Shown here piece after piece: positions 8,451 to 18,116 of a stretch of 57,410 bases of DNA. The DNA comes from Rhodobacterales bacterium. Its GTDB lineage: Bacteria > Pseudomonadota > Alphaproteobacteria > Rhodobacterales > Rhodobacteraceae. The notes under the pieces were generated by a model. That model was not told the origin of the DNA and did not search any database. It saw only the letters and a list, made by a program, of their open reading frames with translations. The stretch is taken from the NCBI GenBank assembly GCA_025362795.1, contig JANYFE010000002.1:1-57410 (forward strand), read 5' to 3'. How positions within the stretch are numbered: position 1 is the first letter of the stretch; the number at the start of each line of letters is the position of its first letter. Position numbers and translations under genes: made by a program.

Positions 8451-10037
8451 CTAGTCCAGCGTCAGGAACTGCGAGTTGTTGTATCCCGCCGCCGACGCCG
8501 CCCAGCCGTGCACTGTCGGTTTGACCAGATGGCGGTTTGGCACGATCGAGATCGGCGCAAAGATATAATCGTCGAGCAATATCTTCTCTGCCTTGGCCAG
8601 CGCCTCGTACCGCGCCGGGAGGTCCGCAATCTTGGCGGCCACATCCATTGCAGCGTCATATTCCGGCTTGACCCAGTTGTACCCAGGCTCGGCAGAGGGG
8701 CGTTGGTACGAAAGAAAGGTCTCGGGCCCCGCGAAATCTCCGACCAGATCGTCAGAAAACACATCCCAACCACCGGCGTAGAAGGCATCAAGCCAGGCTT
8801 TCCGCTCCATCGGTTCGTTCACAGCCACAACCCCCAGCACCTTTTTCCACATCAGAGCGACGCCCTGCGCCCGACGTGTGGCATCTTCGGATACGGTCGA
8901 GACGATGTTCAGTTTCAGTGGGTTATCCGGTCCGTAGCCAGCCTTGGCATAAAGGTCCTTTGCCAAGGCCTCGCGAGCGGCCTGGGTCATCGTCGCCTCG
9001 GCAATCTGCGGGCCCTTGTAGTCGGCGTCAAAACCACCCGCATAGGAATAGTCAGGGATGGCCTCGCCTTTGACGATCTTGCCTTCAAGTGTTTCGCGGT
9101 CGATGGCCAGCGACAAGGCGCGGCGCAGGTCGATGTTTTTAAGCGCCTCGTGGGTCAGGTTGAAGGAATAATAGATGACCTCGGTCGAGGGTGAAATTTT
9201 GACCTCCTCAGGAATAGACTTCTTCAGCGCCTCAATCTGATTCAACGGGATGTCGTAGGTGATATCAATTTCGCCGGCCTGATAACGCTTGAGCTCGGTC
9301 GAAACATCTTCTGTTACAAGATATCTCACGAATGGGATTTTGACATTGGCGGCGTCCCAATAATTGGGGTTGCGCGCCAACAGGACGTGACTTTGCGGAA
9401 CGACTTCCTGAATGATGTATGCGCCGTTCGACACGACATGTGCAGGGTCGATGAATACGGCAGCACCATACTTGTCAAAACTTGGGGAATGCAGCGGCGC
9501 GACCTGAAAGGCACCCATGAGTTCCAGCATGTTCGGCGCCGGTGCCAACAGTTGCATCACCACTGTCTGCGGATCAGGTGCCGTAACGCCAAGGGTTGCA
9601 ATGTCCTTGCTGGTGCCATCCGAAATTTCCTTGGCCCCCTTCACCTGAATGACTGAATAGAAGTAATAGCCCTTCTCTGAAGCGGTATCAGGGTTCAGTG
9701 TGCGGTAAACGCCGTTGACGAAATCCTGCCCAACCAACGGATCGCCGTTCGACCACTTCAGTCCGGCACGCAGATGGAACGTATAAGTCAGCCCGTCTGG
9801 CGTGATGTCCCACTTTTCGGCGGCACCCGGGATGACCTTGCCTGTGCCATCATACGTCACCAGGCCCTCGTAGGCGTCAGATTGAATCCAACCTGCCGCT
9901 GCGTCGAAATTCACCTGGGGGTCCAGCGAGGACCATTCCGAGCCGACTCCGCGGTCCAACGTGTCATCGGCAAAGGCCGGAGCGGCCAGCCCCAGAGCGA
10001 GGGACAGAGCCAGTATCGTCCACGGTTGCATCTTCAT
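8451..10037 (-). CDS. Extracellular solute-binding protein family 5 (importer 2)
   Basis: A 528-residue periplasmic binding protein with a Sec signal peptide; cleavage is likely after AFA at residue 23. It has the family-5 layout, including LDPQVN near the N-terminus, LRAGLKWSNGDP, and a second lobe ending near the C-terminus. The ATG at 10037 is used; a GTG one codon upstream is also possible, with GGGGAG 6 nt before it. It delivers the ligand to permeases encoded immediately downstream. Family 5 members bind oligopeptides, but also opines, nickel complexes and other amides, so the ligand is open. Confidence 0.9.
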   Translation of the reverse strand: MKMQPWTILALSLALGLAAPAFADDTLDRGVGSEWSSLDPQVNFDAAAGWIQSDAYEGLVTYDGTGKVIPGAAEKWDITPDGLTYTFHLRAGLKWSNGDPLVGQDFVNGVYRTLNPDTASEKGYYFYSVIQVKGAKEISDGTSKDIATLGVTAPDPQTVVMQLLAPAPNMLELMGAFQVAPLHSPSFDKYGAAVFIDPAHVVSNGAYIIQEVVPQSHVLLARNPNYWDAANVKIPFVRYLVTEDVSTELKRYQAGEIDITYDIPLNQIEALKKSIPEEVKISPSTEVIYYSFNLTHEALKNIDLRRALSLAIDRETLEGKIVKGEAIPDYSYAGGFDADYKGPQIAEATMTQAAREALAKDLYAKAGYGPDNPLKLNIVSTVSEDATRRAQGVALMWKKVLGVVAVNEPMERKAWLDAFYAGGWDVFSDDLVGDFAGPETFLSYQRPSAEPGYNWVKPEYDAAMDVAAKIADLPARYEALAKAEKILLDDYIFAPISIVPNRHLVKPTVHGWAASAAGYNNSQFLTLD

Positions 10038-10065
10038 CACAGCATGCTCCCCATTCTTGTTACAG

Positions 10066-11184
10066 TCAGTCTGACAACAAATCGCCGGTGCGGACAACAG
10101 TTTCTCCCGCAACATGTGCCAGGGTTTGGCCGCGCAGGCAGGACCGCCAAAGTTCGGTGCGAAACAGCATCCCCGACACCGGCGCTGTGACGGAAAGACA
10201 GCGTCGGCTGACCGGGTCCGTGACATGCGCCAAGGTTTGCCCCGCCATCACATCATCGCCCGGATGGACCAGCCATGACACCACGCCACCCTGCGGCGCA
10301 TAAACACTATCCGCGGCGCCCAAAGGCAGGTGTTGCGGGTTCGGGTAGGCAGGCTTTTCAATCCAGCCCTTCACAGCGCCAATCGCGGACAGGAAAGTCA
10401 TCAGGTTCGCGGCGTCCTGTGCGGCGGTCGCATCGTCAACGTCGAACTGGCCGCGATACTCCACCGTGCTGGAAAAGCAACCGGACGGAATCGGATGACG
10501 ATCGCCAAAACGTGCGCGCAGGTGAAGCCACGGGACGGTATGGGCCTCGTCAAATGCGTTGCCGCCGGAGACATCCTCGATAAGTGCCAGCTTTGCCCCG
10601 ACCGAGCGGCAGAGAAGTTCGGTGATCTCTGGTCGCGCGTTCGACGCGTAAAGGTGCATCACAGCGAAATGGTCGCAATGCAAGTCAAGCACGTAATCCG
10701 CATCGCAGGACCAGTTCAGCAAGGCGATCTGCAACTCCTGCACATCGGTTCGCGCTTCGAGTTTGGCCAAAGCAGCGCGGAAGGCGCGGCGCACAATGTG
10801 CAGATTTTCGACTTCCGACCCCGTCAGCTTCCCCTCCAAAGCATCGCCGACCAATTTGGCAAGTTCAGGATAAGAGCGATTGAAGTTTTGCAGACTTTCC
10901 GCATCCTGCCGCCCCATTGGCCGCTGATGAGTCCATTGCGACAGTCCGATCGGATTGGCCGCGGGCACAACCAGCACTTCTCCTCGCAAGCCGTTATAAC
11001 TTTCCGCCTGATCCAGCAGTGCCATCAAATGTTGCAACACCAAGACACCGGGCATTTCGTCGGCATGCAGTCCCGCTTGCAAATAGACCTTTGGCCCCGA
11101 CCCGCTGGTACCATAACGATACAGCGTCAACTCGCGCCGCGTCCCGGCAGAGGCACCTGTCATGGGGCAGGTTTCAATCCGCAT
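10066..11184 (-). CDS. Succinylglutamate desuccinylase/aspartoacylase-family zinc deacylase
   Basis: A 372-residue cytoplasmic protein of the AstE/AspA (M14-like) family, which removes acyl groups from N-acyl amino acids or related amides. The zinc ligands are visible as His40 and Glu43 in GLHADE and His169 in DLHCDH. A likely catalytic glutamate lies in TVEYRGQ. The C-terminal barrel-like part contains APQGG and APVSG repeats. It is encoded between the two transporter sets, 28 bp upstream of the second binding-protein gene. I infer that it processes an imported N-acylated compound. It is not a confident astE, since no arginine-succinyltransferase genes are nearby. Confidence 0.85.
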   Translation of the reverse strand: MRIETCPMTGASAGTRRELTLYRYGTSGSGPKVYLQAGLHADEMPGVLVLQHLMALLDQAESYNGLRGEVLVVPAANPIGLSQWTHQRPMGRQDAESLQNFNRSYPELAKLVGDALEGKLTGSEVENLHIVRRAFRAALAKLEARTDVQELQIALLNWSCDADYVLDLHCDHFAVMHLYASNARPEITELLCRSVGAKLALIEDVSGGNAFDEAHTVPWLHLRARFGDRHPIPSGCFSSTVEYRGQFDVDDATAAQDAANLMTFLSAIGAVKGWIEKPAYPNPQHLPLGAADSVYAPQGGVVSWLVHPGDDVMAGQTLAHVTDPVSRRCLSVTAPVSGMLFRTELWRSCLRGQTLAHVAGETVVRTGDLLSD

Positions 11185-11265
11185 TCAAATTATCCAGACG
11201 GTGAATTCGCTAATGTCAGGTTGATCAGGGCCCAGCGATTCCGTCAAGCATTAGCAGCCAAACCA

Positions 11266-12066
11266 TTATAGCCATGCTTGATCGGGGTCGGGCAGTGGGA
11301 TCGAACCTAGCAGTTCGCGAGTGTACTCCGCTTGTGGATAGTTGAAAACTTGCTCTGTGGCAGCATTTTCAACAATGCGGCCATGTTGCAGCACCAACAC
11401 GCGGGTGCAGAGCCTTCGGATCACGCTCAGGTCATGGCTGATAAAGGCGAGAGTCATGCCAAGGTCCTTCACCAAACCCGCAAGCAGGTTAAGGATTTGG
11501 GCTTGGGACGAGACATCGAGCCCCGAAACAATCTCATCGGCCAGAATGAATTCCGGTTTCAACGCGATGGCGCGGGCAATGCCGATACGCTGACGCTGCC
11601 CGCCGGACAGTTCATGCGGATAGCGTTGCGCGAAACTGCGCGGCAGACCCACCTGGTCAAGCGCGTCGGCAATCCGCGCCGGGGAATGGTCGAGCCCCTG
11701 AACGCCCAACGGCCCGGCGATGATCTGGGCAACCTGCTGTCGAGGGTTCAGCGACGACATTGGGTCTTGGAAAATCATCTGAAACCGGCAGCGAAGCGGA
11801 CGCAACCGGCTTTCTGGCAGGTGGGTGATGTCCAGCCCTGCAAAGGAAATGCTGCCCGCGGTCGGTTCCAGCAGCCGGATCAGCGCGCGGCCCAGCGTTG
11901 ATTTTCCCGACCCCGATCCGCCGACGATTCCCAGTATTTCGCCACTTGGGATGGTGAAACTCAGCCCCTTCAGGATTTCAAGACGCGGCGCAGCACCAAG
12001 CAGCGGTTTCCGCGTCATGTCAGGCAGGGAAAGGTGCAGATCGCTGACTGTGTACAATTCAGCCAT
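11266..12066 (-). CDS. ABC transporter ATP-binding protein, DppF type (importer 1)
   Basis: A 266-residue ATPase with Walker [10 protein letters not shown] at 49-57, signature [13 protein letters not shown], Walker [13 protein letters not shown] and switch region [11 protein letters not shown]. It is shorter than the importer-2 equivalent and lacks most of the C-terminal Opp extension. It overlaps the preceding ATPase gene by 8 nt. An 81-bp gap separates it from the deacylase gene. It energises importer 1. Confidence 0.9.
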   Translation of the reverse strand: MAELYTVSDLHLSLPDMTRKPLLGAAPRLEILKGLSFTIPSGEILGIVGGSGSGKSTLGRALIRLLEPTAGSISFAGLDITHLPESRLRPLRCRFQMIFQDPMSSLNPRQQVAQIIAGPLGVQGLDHSPARIADALDQVGLPRSFAQRYPHELSGGQRQRIGIARAIALKPEFILADEIVSGLDVSSQAQILNLLAGLVKDLGMTLAFISHDLSVIRRLCTRVLVLQHGRIVENAATEQVFNYPQAEYTRELLGSIPLPDPDQAWL

Positions 12067-12925
12067 GCCAAGCCCTGTCTGCCGCGGCGACCTGCGCCTC
12101 CAACGCTTGTACCACTGCGTCGGGGACTGGCAGCAGGCTGGCGTCGGGGTCTGTATATTTCGGGGTCGCTGCCAACAAAGCGCGCGAATAGGCGTGTTGC
12201 GGCGCGTTAAAAAAGCCGCGCACCGTGGCCTCTTCTACGACCAGCCCGCCGTATAGCACTGTCAAGGTTTGGCACACTTTCGACACCACCCCCAGGTCAT
12301 GCGTCACGAACAAAAGCGCTGTGTTGTGGTGCGCCTGCATCCCGGCAATCAGCCGCAAAATCTGTTTTTGTACGGTCACATCCAGCGCCGTTGTCGGTTC
12401 GTCCGCAATGATGAGCTTGGGTTCGGCTGCAAAGGCCGAGGCGATCAGGATACGCTGGCGCATTCCCCCTGACAACTCGTGAGGATAACACCGCAGTACC
12501 CGTTCGACGACGTCAATCTGTACCTCTGCCAGCAGTTCGCGCGCCCGCGCCTCTGCCTCTGGTCGTTTCCAGCCCAGAATATCGATGAGCCGTCCGGTAA
12601 TTTGCGGCCCGACCCGTCGCGACGGGTTCAAAGCCGTCAGCGGGTCTTGCGGGATCAGCGCCGCCAGCGCTCCGATCCGCCTGCGTCTCGGCCGCGGGGG
12701 CAGGGTCAATAGATCCACGCCATCCAGCCAAATTTCCCCCGAAACCACCTCTACCGCCTGTGGCAGAGTGCCCAGAATGGCTTTGCCGATCATCGATTTA
12801 CCTGCGCCGCTCTCTCCGACCAGCCCACGCACTTCCCCCGGTTGCACGTCCAGCGAAACGCTGCGCAGCAGACGTTGCCCCCCTTTCAGCTGCACCGACA
12901 GATTTCGGATCGAAAGGAAACTCAT
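12059..12925 (-). CDS. ABC transporter ATP-binding protein, DppD type (importer 1)
   Basis: A 288-residue ATPase with Walker [10 protein letters not shown] at 37-45, signature [12 protein letters not shown], Walker [13 protein letters not shown] and [12 protein letters not shown]. Its ATG overlaps the stop of the upstream permease (ATGA). It pairs with the DppF-type subunit encoded next. The C-terminus ([12 protein letters not shown]) is the usual oligopeptide-importer signature. Confidence 0.92.
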   Translation of the reverse strand: MSFLSIRNLSVQLKGGQRLLRSVSLDVQPGEVRGLVGESGAGKSMIGKAILGTLPQAVEVVSGEIWLDGVDLLTLPPRPRRRRIGALAALIPQDPLTALNPSRRVGPQITGRLIDILGWKRPEAEARARELLAEVQIDVVERVLRCYPHELSGGMRQRILIASAFAAEPKLIIADEPTTALDVTVQKQILRLIAGMQAHHNTALLFVTHDLGVVSKVCQTLTVLYGGLVVEEATVRGFFNAPQHAYSRALLAATPKYTDPDASLLPVPDAVVQALEAQVAAADRAWHG

Positions 12926-13773
12926 CGCAGCACCGGGTCGAAGCGGTCCTTCAAACCTTCACCCAACTGGCTGAAAGCGAGCACCGTCAGAAACAGCGTT
13001 ACCAGCGGAAACACCAAAACCCACCACGCTTGGTGCACACTGGTGCGACCTTCGGCAATCATGCCGCCCCAGGTCGGGTCGTCAGTTGAAATTGAAAGGT
13101 TCACAAATGACAGGATTGCTTCGACAATCACCGCGATTCCCATTTCCAGCGTCAGCAGCACGACGATGGTGGGCAAGACATTCGGTAGAATTTCTACCAA
13201 CATTGTCCCCAGTCTTGACCGACCCGCCACTTGGGCCGCGGCCACATAATCCATTGCCCCCTGCCCCATCGCCTCTGCCCTGATCACTCGGGCGAACCGG
13301 GTCCAGTCAATCACAACAATGGCGAGAATGATGGAAAACAACCCCGGGCCCAGCACAGCGATCAGCAAGACAGAGAACAAGACCGGCGGAAACGCCATCC
13401 AGATGTCGATCAGCCGCGAAATGACCACATCGACCCAACCGCGCAAAAACCCCGCGAGCAGCCCCAGAGTTGCGCCGATCAGACATGTCAGCGTCCCGGC
13501 GATCAATGCCACTGCCAGCGCAATCCTCGCGCCAAAAATAATCCGGCTCAGCACATCTCGGCCAAGACTGTCGGTGCCCAGAATGAACGTTTTGTCCGCG
13601 CCTTGGACCCAGAACGGCGGCAAGCGGCCCGAGAACAGGTCCTGCGCCAGCGGATCTTTCGGTGCGGCCCAGGGCGCAAAGATGGCGATCAGGGTGACAA
13701 ACAGCAGCCAACCCGCCGACAGCCACAATCTTGCCCCGGCGCTGCGTCGAACCTGAATGCGCCCGTCACCCAT
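12922..13773 (-). CDS. ABC transporter permease, DppC type (importer 1)
   Basis: A 283-residue inner-membrane permease. It has the N-terminal DppC helix (WLLFVTLIAIFAPWAAP), a periplasmic loop with GTDSLGRDVLSR, and the EAA-type coupling loop (YVAAAQVAGRSRLGTMLVEILP). The start MGDGRIQ overlaps the upstream permease stop by 8 nt and is preferred over an earlier in-frame start at 13800. It forms the channel of importer 1 with the DppB-type protein. Confidence 0.9.
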   Translation of the reverse strand: MGDGRIQVRRSAGARLWLSAGWLLFVTLIAIFAPWAAPKDPLAQDLFSGRLPPFWVQGADKTFILGTDSLGRDVLSRIIFGARIALAVALIAGTLTCLIGATLGLLAGFLRGWVDVVISRLIDIWMAFPPVLFSVLLIAVLGPGLFSIILAIVVIDWTRFARVIRAEAMGQGAMDYVAAAQVAGRSRLGTMLVEILPNVLPTIVVLLTLEMGIAVIVEAILSFVNLSISTDDPTWGGMIAEGRTSVHQAWWVLVFPLVTLFLTVLAFSQLGEGLKDRFDPVLR

Positions 13774-14776
13774 GTCGCAGCCTTGGATTGAAAGCGGCAT
13801 AGCACAGGTCGACCAGCAAATTGACCGCGGTGAAGATCACCGCAAACAGGATCACAATGCCCTGAATCAAAGGCAAGTCGCGGTTGATCACGGCATCAAT
13901 GGCCATGTTCCCCAGCCCCTCGAAGGAAAACAAGCGCTCGATGATCACTGTGCCACCGATCAGAAACGTGAATTGCACCCCTACCAAAGTCAGCGTCGGC
14001 AACACGGCGTTGGGCAAAGCCTCGCGCAAGATGACATGGGTTTCGCCATAGCCTTTTGTGCGGGCAAGGGCCACATAGTCCAAATGCATCACCTCTTTGA
14101 GGCTTTGCTTCAACAGCTGACTGATGATCGCCGCAAGGGGGATTGCCAAGCCCATGGCGGGCATTATCATGTGGCTTAGTAGATCGCGCGTCAGGTCAAA
14201 CCGAAGCCGCACGACACTTTCAACTAGGTAAAAGTTGGTGGAGAACGGCAGTGTCAGCGACGGCGTTATGCGCCCCGAAATTTGGAACAGCGGCATCAAC
14301 ACACCGAACAGCAAGATCAGCACCAGCCCCCACAGGAAATCCGGCACTGACAGCGCCATACCATTGCCCACGTCAATTGCCGCCTCGACCCGCGTGCCGC
14401 GCAGTCGGGTTCCGATCAGCGCCGCCGTCCCGCCCAGAAAAACCGCGATGAACAACGCAAGTGCTGACAGCTCCAGCGTCGCAGGCAGGTGATCCAGCAC
14501 CAGCGCCAAAACCGGTTGGCGGTTGGTGATAGACACCCCGAAATCGCCTCGCAGAACACCTGTGCTCCAGATCAGGAACTGTGTGGGAATACTTTTGTCC
14601 AGCCCGTACAACGCGGTAAGCCGCGCCACATCGGCATCGGTTGCACCGGGTGGTAACATCATGGCGATCGGATTACCGGGCACGACGCGAATGACGAAAA
14701 ACACGATCAGCGCCACACCGAACAACGTGACGGCCGTGGTGACAAGACGCAGAAGTATGGCTTTGATCAGCCTCAT
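13766..14776 (-). CDS. ABC transporter permease, DppB type (importer 1)
   Basis: A 336-residue inner-membrane protein with the DppB N-terminus (FFVIRVVPGNPIAMML), about six membrane segments, and the coupling loop YVALARTKGYGETHVILREALP. It is separated from the binding-protein gene by 79 bp that contain a strong hairpin. This may lower permease expression relative to the binding protein. Confidence 0.92.
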   Translation of the reverse strand: MRLIKAILLRLVTTAVTLFGVALIVFFVIRVVPGNPIAMMLPPGATDADVARLTALYGLDKSIPTQFLIWSTGVLRGDFGVSITNRQPVLALVLDHLPATLELSALALFIAVFLGGTAALIGTRLRGTRVEAAIDVGNGMALSVPDFLWGLVLILLFGVLMPLFQISGRITPSLTLPFSTNFYLVESVVRLRFDLTRDLLSHMIMPAMGLAIPLAAIISQLLKQSLKEVMHLDYVALARTKGYGETHVILREALPNAVLPTLTLVGVQFTFLIGGTVIIERLFSFEGLGNMAIDAVINRDLPLIQGIVILFAVIFTAVNLLVDLCYAAFNPRLRHG

Positions 14777-14826
14777 CGTCCTGAACTGTTCCCCCGTTCA
14801 CGCCGGCAAAAATACTCCACAGGGGT

Positions 14827-14847
14827 CCGGGGGTGTGAAACCCCCGG
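14827..14847 (-). terminator. Intercistronic hairpin after the importer-1 binding-protein gene
   Basis: CCGGGGG and CCCCCGG form a perfect 7-bp stem with a 7-nt loop, just past the binding-protein stop on the minus strand. A T5 run follows on that strand after about 15 nt. It may act as a partial terminator or an mRNA-stabilising structure between a highly expressed binding protein and its permeases. Confidence 0.5.
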
Positions 14848-14855
14848 CCTGTCCG

Positions 14856-16373
14856 TCAGGCCCGCTTCATCAGATGCGGCAACAGCGCTCCGGACGCATG
14901 TGGTGTCACAACCACACCCGCCACCGACAGGATCGGTTGCACATACTGCAAGAGCGGGATGACATAGGCGTTTTCCGCAATATAGCGGTCAACATCCTTC
15001 CATCCCTGAATGCGCTTGGCCTCGTCCGGCTCGCCCCACAACGGCCCGATCTTGTCGATCAGATCCTGGCTGTCCCATACCGAATGCGGGCTGGGGCCGA
15101 ACATCGCAAACCCGGTCGACGTGGTCGGGTCGCCCACCGAATTGCCCCAGTTGTAGAACGCCGCCGGGGCCAGCTTGTCCGCCGCGCGCAACTCGTAGTG
15201 CTTGGCGATTTCATAGGTTTCGATGGTCGCCTCGATGCCGACCTTGCGCCAAAGGCCCACAATGGCCTGGATCATCTCGTAGTCCTTGGGCTTGAACCCC
15301 TTGGTGGTCTGGATGGTGAACTTGACCGGTTTGTCGACGGAATAGCCCGAAGCCGCCAGTAGTTTGACCGCAGCATCCGGATCATAGGGCGTCTTGATGC
15401 TGGCGTCATAGGCATCATAGTCCGGCGTTTCCAGTGTATCAATCGGCACACCATAACCTGACAGCAGACGGGTGATGATGGTCTGCTTGTCGATGGCGAC
15501 GACGGCTGCTTTTCGGACATTCGGGTCCAGCATCACGTCGATGTCGTTCAGGAAAATCATGCCGATGTCGGAAATCGGATGGGCAACCCCATTCAGTGTG
15601 CCTTTCAGGCGGTCGTATTCCTCGTAGGGCATCTCCAGCGTGACATGGCTGTTGCCGGATTCCACTTCGGCGACCCTTGCGGCGGGGTCGGTTACGAATT
15701 TGATCGTCACGGTCTCGAAATCCGGTTTGCCGCCCCAGTAGTTGGCATTTGCTTGCAAACGCACGTATGCGCCGCGTTCGAATTTTTCGACCTTATAGGG
15801 GCCGGTGCCGATGGGTGCGGCCTCGAATCCCTCGGCCCCGACCTTTTCGTAATAGGCTTTCGGCAGGACATAACCGGTCAGGAAATACATCCATTTGAAG
15901 ATCGTCGGTTCAAACCGCGCCACATCCGCCGTCACCTTGTTGCCGTCGGCCTTGATATTGGCCAGCGTCGACCAGATGAACTGGATCGGGTTGCCGGTTT
16001 TCTCGTCGGCAGCGCGGGTCAGGCTCCACGCGACATCTTCAGCGGTGAAAGGCGAGCCGTCGTGCCAGGTCACGCCATCGCGGACCGTCATGTGGACGGT
16101 TTTCTTGTCATCGCTCCAGCCCCAGTCAGTCAACAGGCCGGGCGCGGGTTTGAGGTCGGGCTGTTGCAGGATGAACTGGTCGAACACCGACTGATACAGA
16201 CCCTGAATCGTCGGATTGACGGCACTTGGCCCGGTCGTCGGATCCCAGCTGGGAAGATCGACGTTAAAGGCGATGACCAACTCGTCAATCGCGGCGCGGG
16301 CCGGCAGGCCGGTCAGCCCAAGCGCCGCAGAGGCGGCTGAGAGTTGCAGTAAGGAACGGCGATTGAGGTTCAT
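14856..16373 (-). CDS. Extracellular solute-binding protein family 5, Tat-type signal (importer 1)
   Basis: A periplasmic binding protein of about 505 residues. The signal NRRSLLQLSAASAALGL looks like a twin-arginine export signal, ending near LPARA. The mature part has the family-5 pattern (LPSWDPTTG, VRDGVTWHDGSPFTAEDV). The start at 16373 follows AGGGAT with about 7-nt spacing; in-frame ATGs at 16382 and 16397 are alternatives. The gene begins close behind the stop of the FAD oxidoreductase gene, so the two are probably co-transcribed. Tat export suggests folding before export. The ligand is unknown. Confidence 0.9.
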   Translation of the reverse strand: MNLNRRSLLQLSAASAALGLTGLPARAAIDELVIAFNVDLPSWDPTTGPSAVNPTIQGLYQSVFDQFILQQPDLKPAPGLLTDWGWSDDKKTVHMTVRDGVTWHDGSPFTAEDVAWSLTRAADEKTGNPIQFIWSTLANIKADGNKVTADVARFEPTIFKWMYFLTGYVLPKAYYEKVGAEGFEAAPIGTGPYKVEKFERGAYVRLQANANYWGGKPDFETVTIKFVTDPAARVAEVESGNSHVTLEMPYEEYDRLKGTLNGVAHPISDIGMIFLNDIDVMLDPNVRKAAVVAIDKQTIITRLLSGYGVPIDTLETPDYDAYDASIKTPYDPDAAVKLLAASGYSVDKPVKFTIQTTKGFKPKDYEMIQAIVGLWRKVGIEATIETYEIAKHYELRAADKLAPAAFYNWGNSVGDPTTSTGFAMFGPSPHSVWDSQDLIDKIGPLWGEPDEAKRIQGWKDVDRYIAENAYVIPLLQYVQPILSVAGVVVTPHASGALLPHLMKRA

Positions 16374-16400
16374 TTGAAGCATCCCTATTGTTTTCATTGT

Positions 16401-17969
16401 CTAATTTCCAACAAGTTTTCGCGCCAGCAGGTATCCCGGCCCGGCCCCGGTGCCCGCACCGGGCCAGACGGCGGCCCCGGTCAGGAACAGGTTGCGGATC
16501 GGCGTCACCCCGTCTGCATGGCCAAGGGCGGGGCGGAACAGGAAGTTCTGGCTCAGATGATGGCTGCCGCACAACTGATCGCCTCCGACCAGGTTGGGGT
16601 TTTCGGAGTGCAGTTCGACGGGGGTAACGATCCGCTTTCCCAGAATTTTCGCGGTGGTCCCCGGCGCATAGCGGTCGAGGATCGCCAGCACGCGGTCGGC
16701 AAAAGGGGCAGCGGCCTGCGTCCAGTCAGTTGCAGCAATTTCACCCTTGGCGTCGCCCCGGATCACCCCTGGCACCATGCGGACCTGCACCCACAGCACA
16801 TGTTTGCCGTCCGGCGCACGGCTGGGGTCAAACGCCGTCGGCTGACCTACCACCAGCACCGGCTCGTCCGGCAGCAGGCCCGCCTTGGCCTGTGCATAGG
16901 TCCGGGCCATTTGATCCAGCGAGGGCGCAAGCTGGACATAGGCGAAGCTTTGCAAGGCCGTGCCGGCGGTCCAATCCGGCAACCCCTCCAGCGCCAGATG
17001 AATCATCATCGTGCCCGGCGCAGGGTCGAAACGGGTCATGGCGGCATCAAAGCGGGGCGTTGTGGCCCCGGTCAGGCGGGTCAGGGCGGCGGGGGCGACC
17101 CCGGCAATCACCGCCTTTTCGGCCATCACGCGGCGCCCGTCTGCCAGCTCTATTCCGGTGGCTTTGCCGCCTTCGCGCAGGATGCGGGATACCGGCGCAT
17201 TGCAGTCCACAACCCCGCCGCGCGACTGAATCGCGGCCACCAACGCCTTGATAACAGTGTCTGATCCGCCTTTGCCCAAGGCCATACCAAAGGCCTGTCC
17301 GGCCATCCCTTCAAGGTAGGGGAACAGCGCGCCGCCCGCGATGTCGGGGGCGAAATCAAGATGCATGCCCCAGGCCGCCAACATGGCCTGAACCTTGGGA
17401 GAATCGAAGGAGGCGGTCAGGAAATTGCGCGGTGATTGCACCAGAAAGCGGGTCAGTTCGAGCGTTCCGGCAAAGCCTTTGGCACGGAGTATTTTGAACA
17501 CGAAATATGCCAGCGCACGAAAGCGCATCGGAGTGCCCAGAAGGCCGAACAGATGCGGGGCCTCGGCAGGGAAAGCCGCGACCATGCCGGCCCAGGTTTC
17601 GGCGTCTTTGGCCGAAAACGCGGCGATGCGGGCGGTGGTTTCGGCCAGATCGGTAGAGACGCCGACCCAGGTGCCATCCGGGAAGGCAGAGGCGGCGGGC
17701 TTGGAAACCGGAATGAATTCAAGGCCATGCTTGATCAGCTCGCCCGCGTAAGTCTTGAAAAACGGCGAGCCTGCGAACAGCGACAGGTTCATCGCGGCCC
17801 AGTCATGGCGAAAACCGGGCAGCGTATAGGCGCCGGTCTTGACCGCGCCGCCCGCGACCGGCGCCTGTTCAAACAGACCGACGCGCCAGCCCCGCGCGGC
17901 CAGATGCAACGCTGCGGCCAGCGTGTTGTGCCCTGCTCCGATGAAAACCGCGTCAAAGCTGGCTGGCAT
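16401..17969 (-). CDS. Phytoene-desaturase-like FAD-dependent oxidoreductase (copy 1)
   Basis: A 522-residue flavoprotein of the phytoene dehydrogenase/amine oxidase superfamily. An N-terminal dinucleotide fold has GAGHNTLAAA at 11-20 and the acidic end FEQ. The C-terminal FAD motif NLFLTGAAVWPGAGTGAGPG is present. It is likely cytoplasmic. No carotenoid genes are nearby, so a carotenoid role is unlikely. The neighbours are peptide-type importers and hydrolases, which suggests oxidation of an amine or ring in the catabolised compound. The ATG is preceded by GGAG with 6-nt spacing. It is the first gene of the minus-strand operon and is a distant paralog of the protein encoded at 18908-20461. 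Confidence 0.88.
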   Translation of the reverse strand: MPASFDAVFIGAGHNTLAAALHLAARGWRVGLFEQAPVAGGAVKTGAYTLPGFRHDWAAMNLSLFAGSPFFKTYAGELIKHGLEFIPVSKPAASAFPDGTWVGVSTDLAETTARIAAFSAKDAETWAGMVAAFPAEAPHLFGLLGTPMRFRALAYFVFKILRAKGFAGTLELTRFLVQSPRNFLTASFDSPKVQAMLAAWGMHLDFAPDIAGGALFPYLEGMAGQAFGMALGKGGSDTVIKALVAAIQSRGGVVDCNAPVSRILREGGKATGIELADGRRVMAEKAVIAGVAPAALTRLTGATTPRFDAAMTRFDPAPGTMMIHLALEGLPDWTAGTALQSFAYVQLAPSLDQMARTYAQAKAGLLPDEPVLVVGQPTAFDPSRAPDGKHVLWVQVRMVPGVIRGDAKGEIAATDWTQAAAPFADRVLAILDRYAPGTTAKILGKRIVTPVELHSENPNLVGGDQLCGSHHLSQNFLFRPALGHADGVTPIRNLFLTGAAVWPGAGTGAGPGYLLARKLVGN

Positions 17970-18116
17970 TTATTGCTCCGGTTGACGTCGGGATATTTGC
18001 AAATGCATTTAATTCTGTCTAGTCTGATTCAGGCGGGTTTGGCCAAAGTGGCTGTCTTCTTTGCGTCTTGCCCACGTCTTGAATGCGTGAAGACAACTGG
18101 CGACAGGGAGAATGAC
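17970..18116. promoter_or_regulatory. Divergent promoter region of the catabolic island
   Basis: This 147-bp region separates the two arms and must hold both promoters. An AT-rich stretch contains two overlapping perfect 10-bp palindromes, ATTTGCAAAT (17995-18004) and AAATGCATTT (18001-18010). That is the kind of site bound by MarR-family dimers. The MarR gene of the right arm (20458-20928) is the natural candidate regulator. I did not identify the promoter boxes with certainty. Confidence 0.55.
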
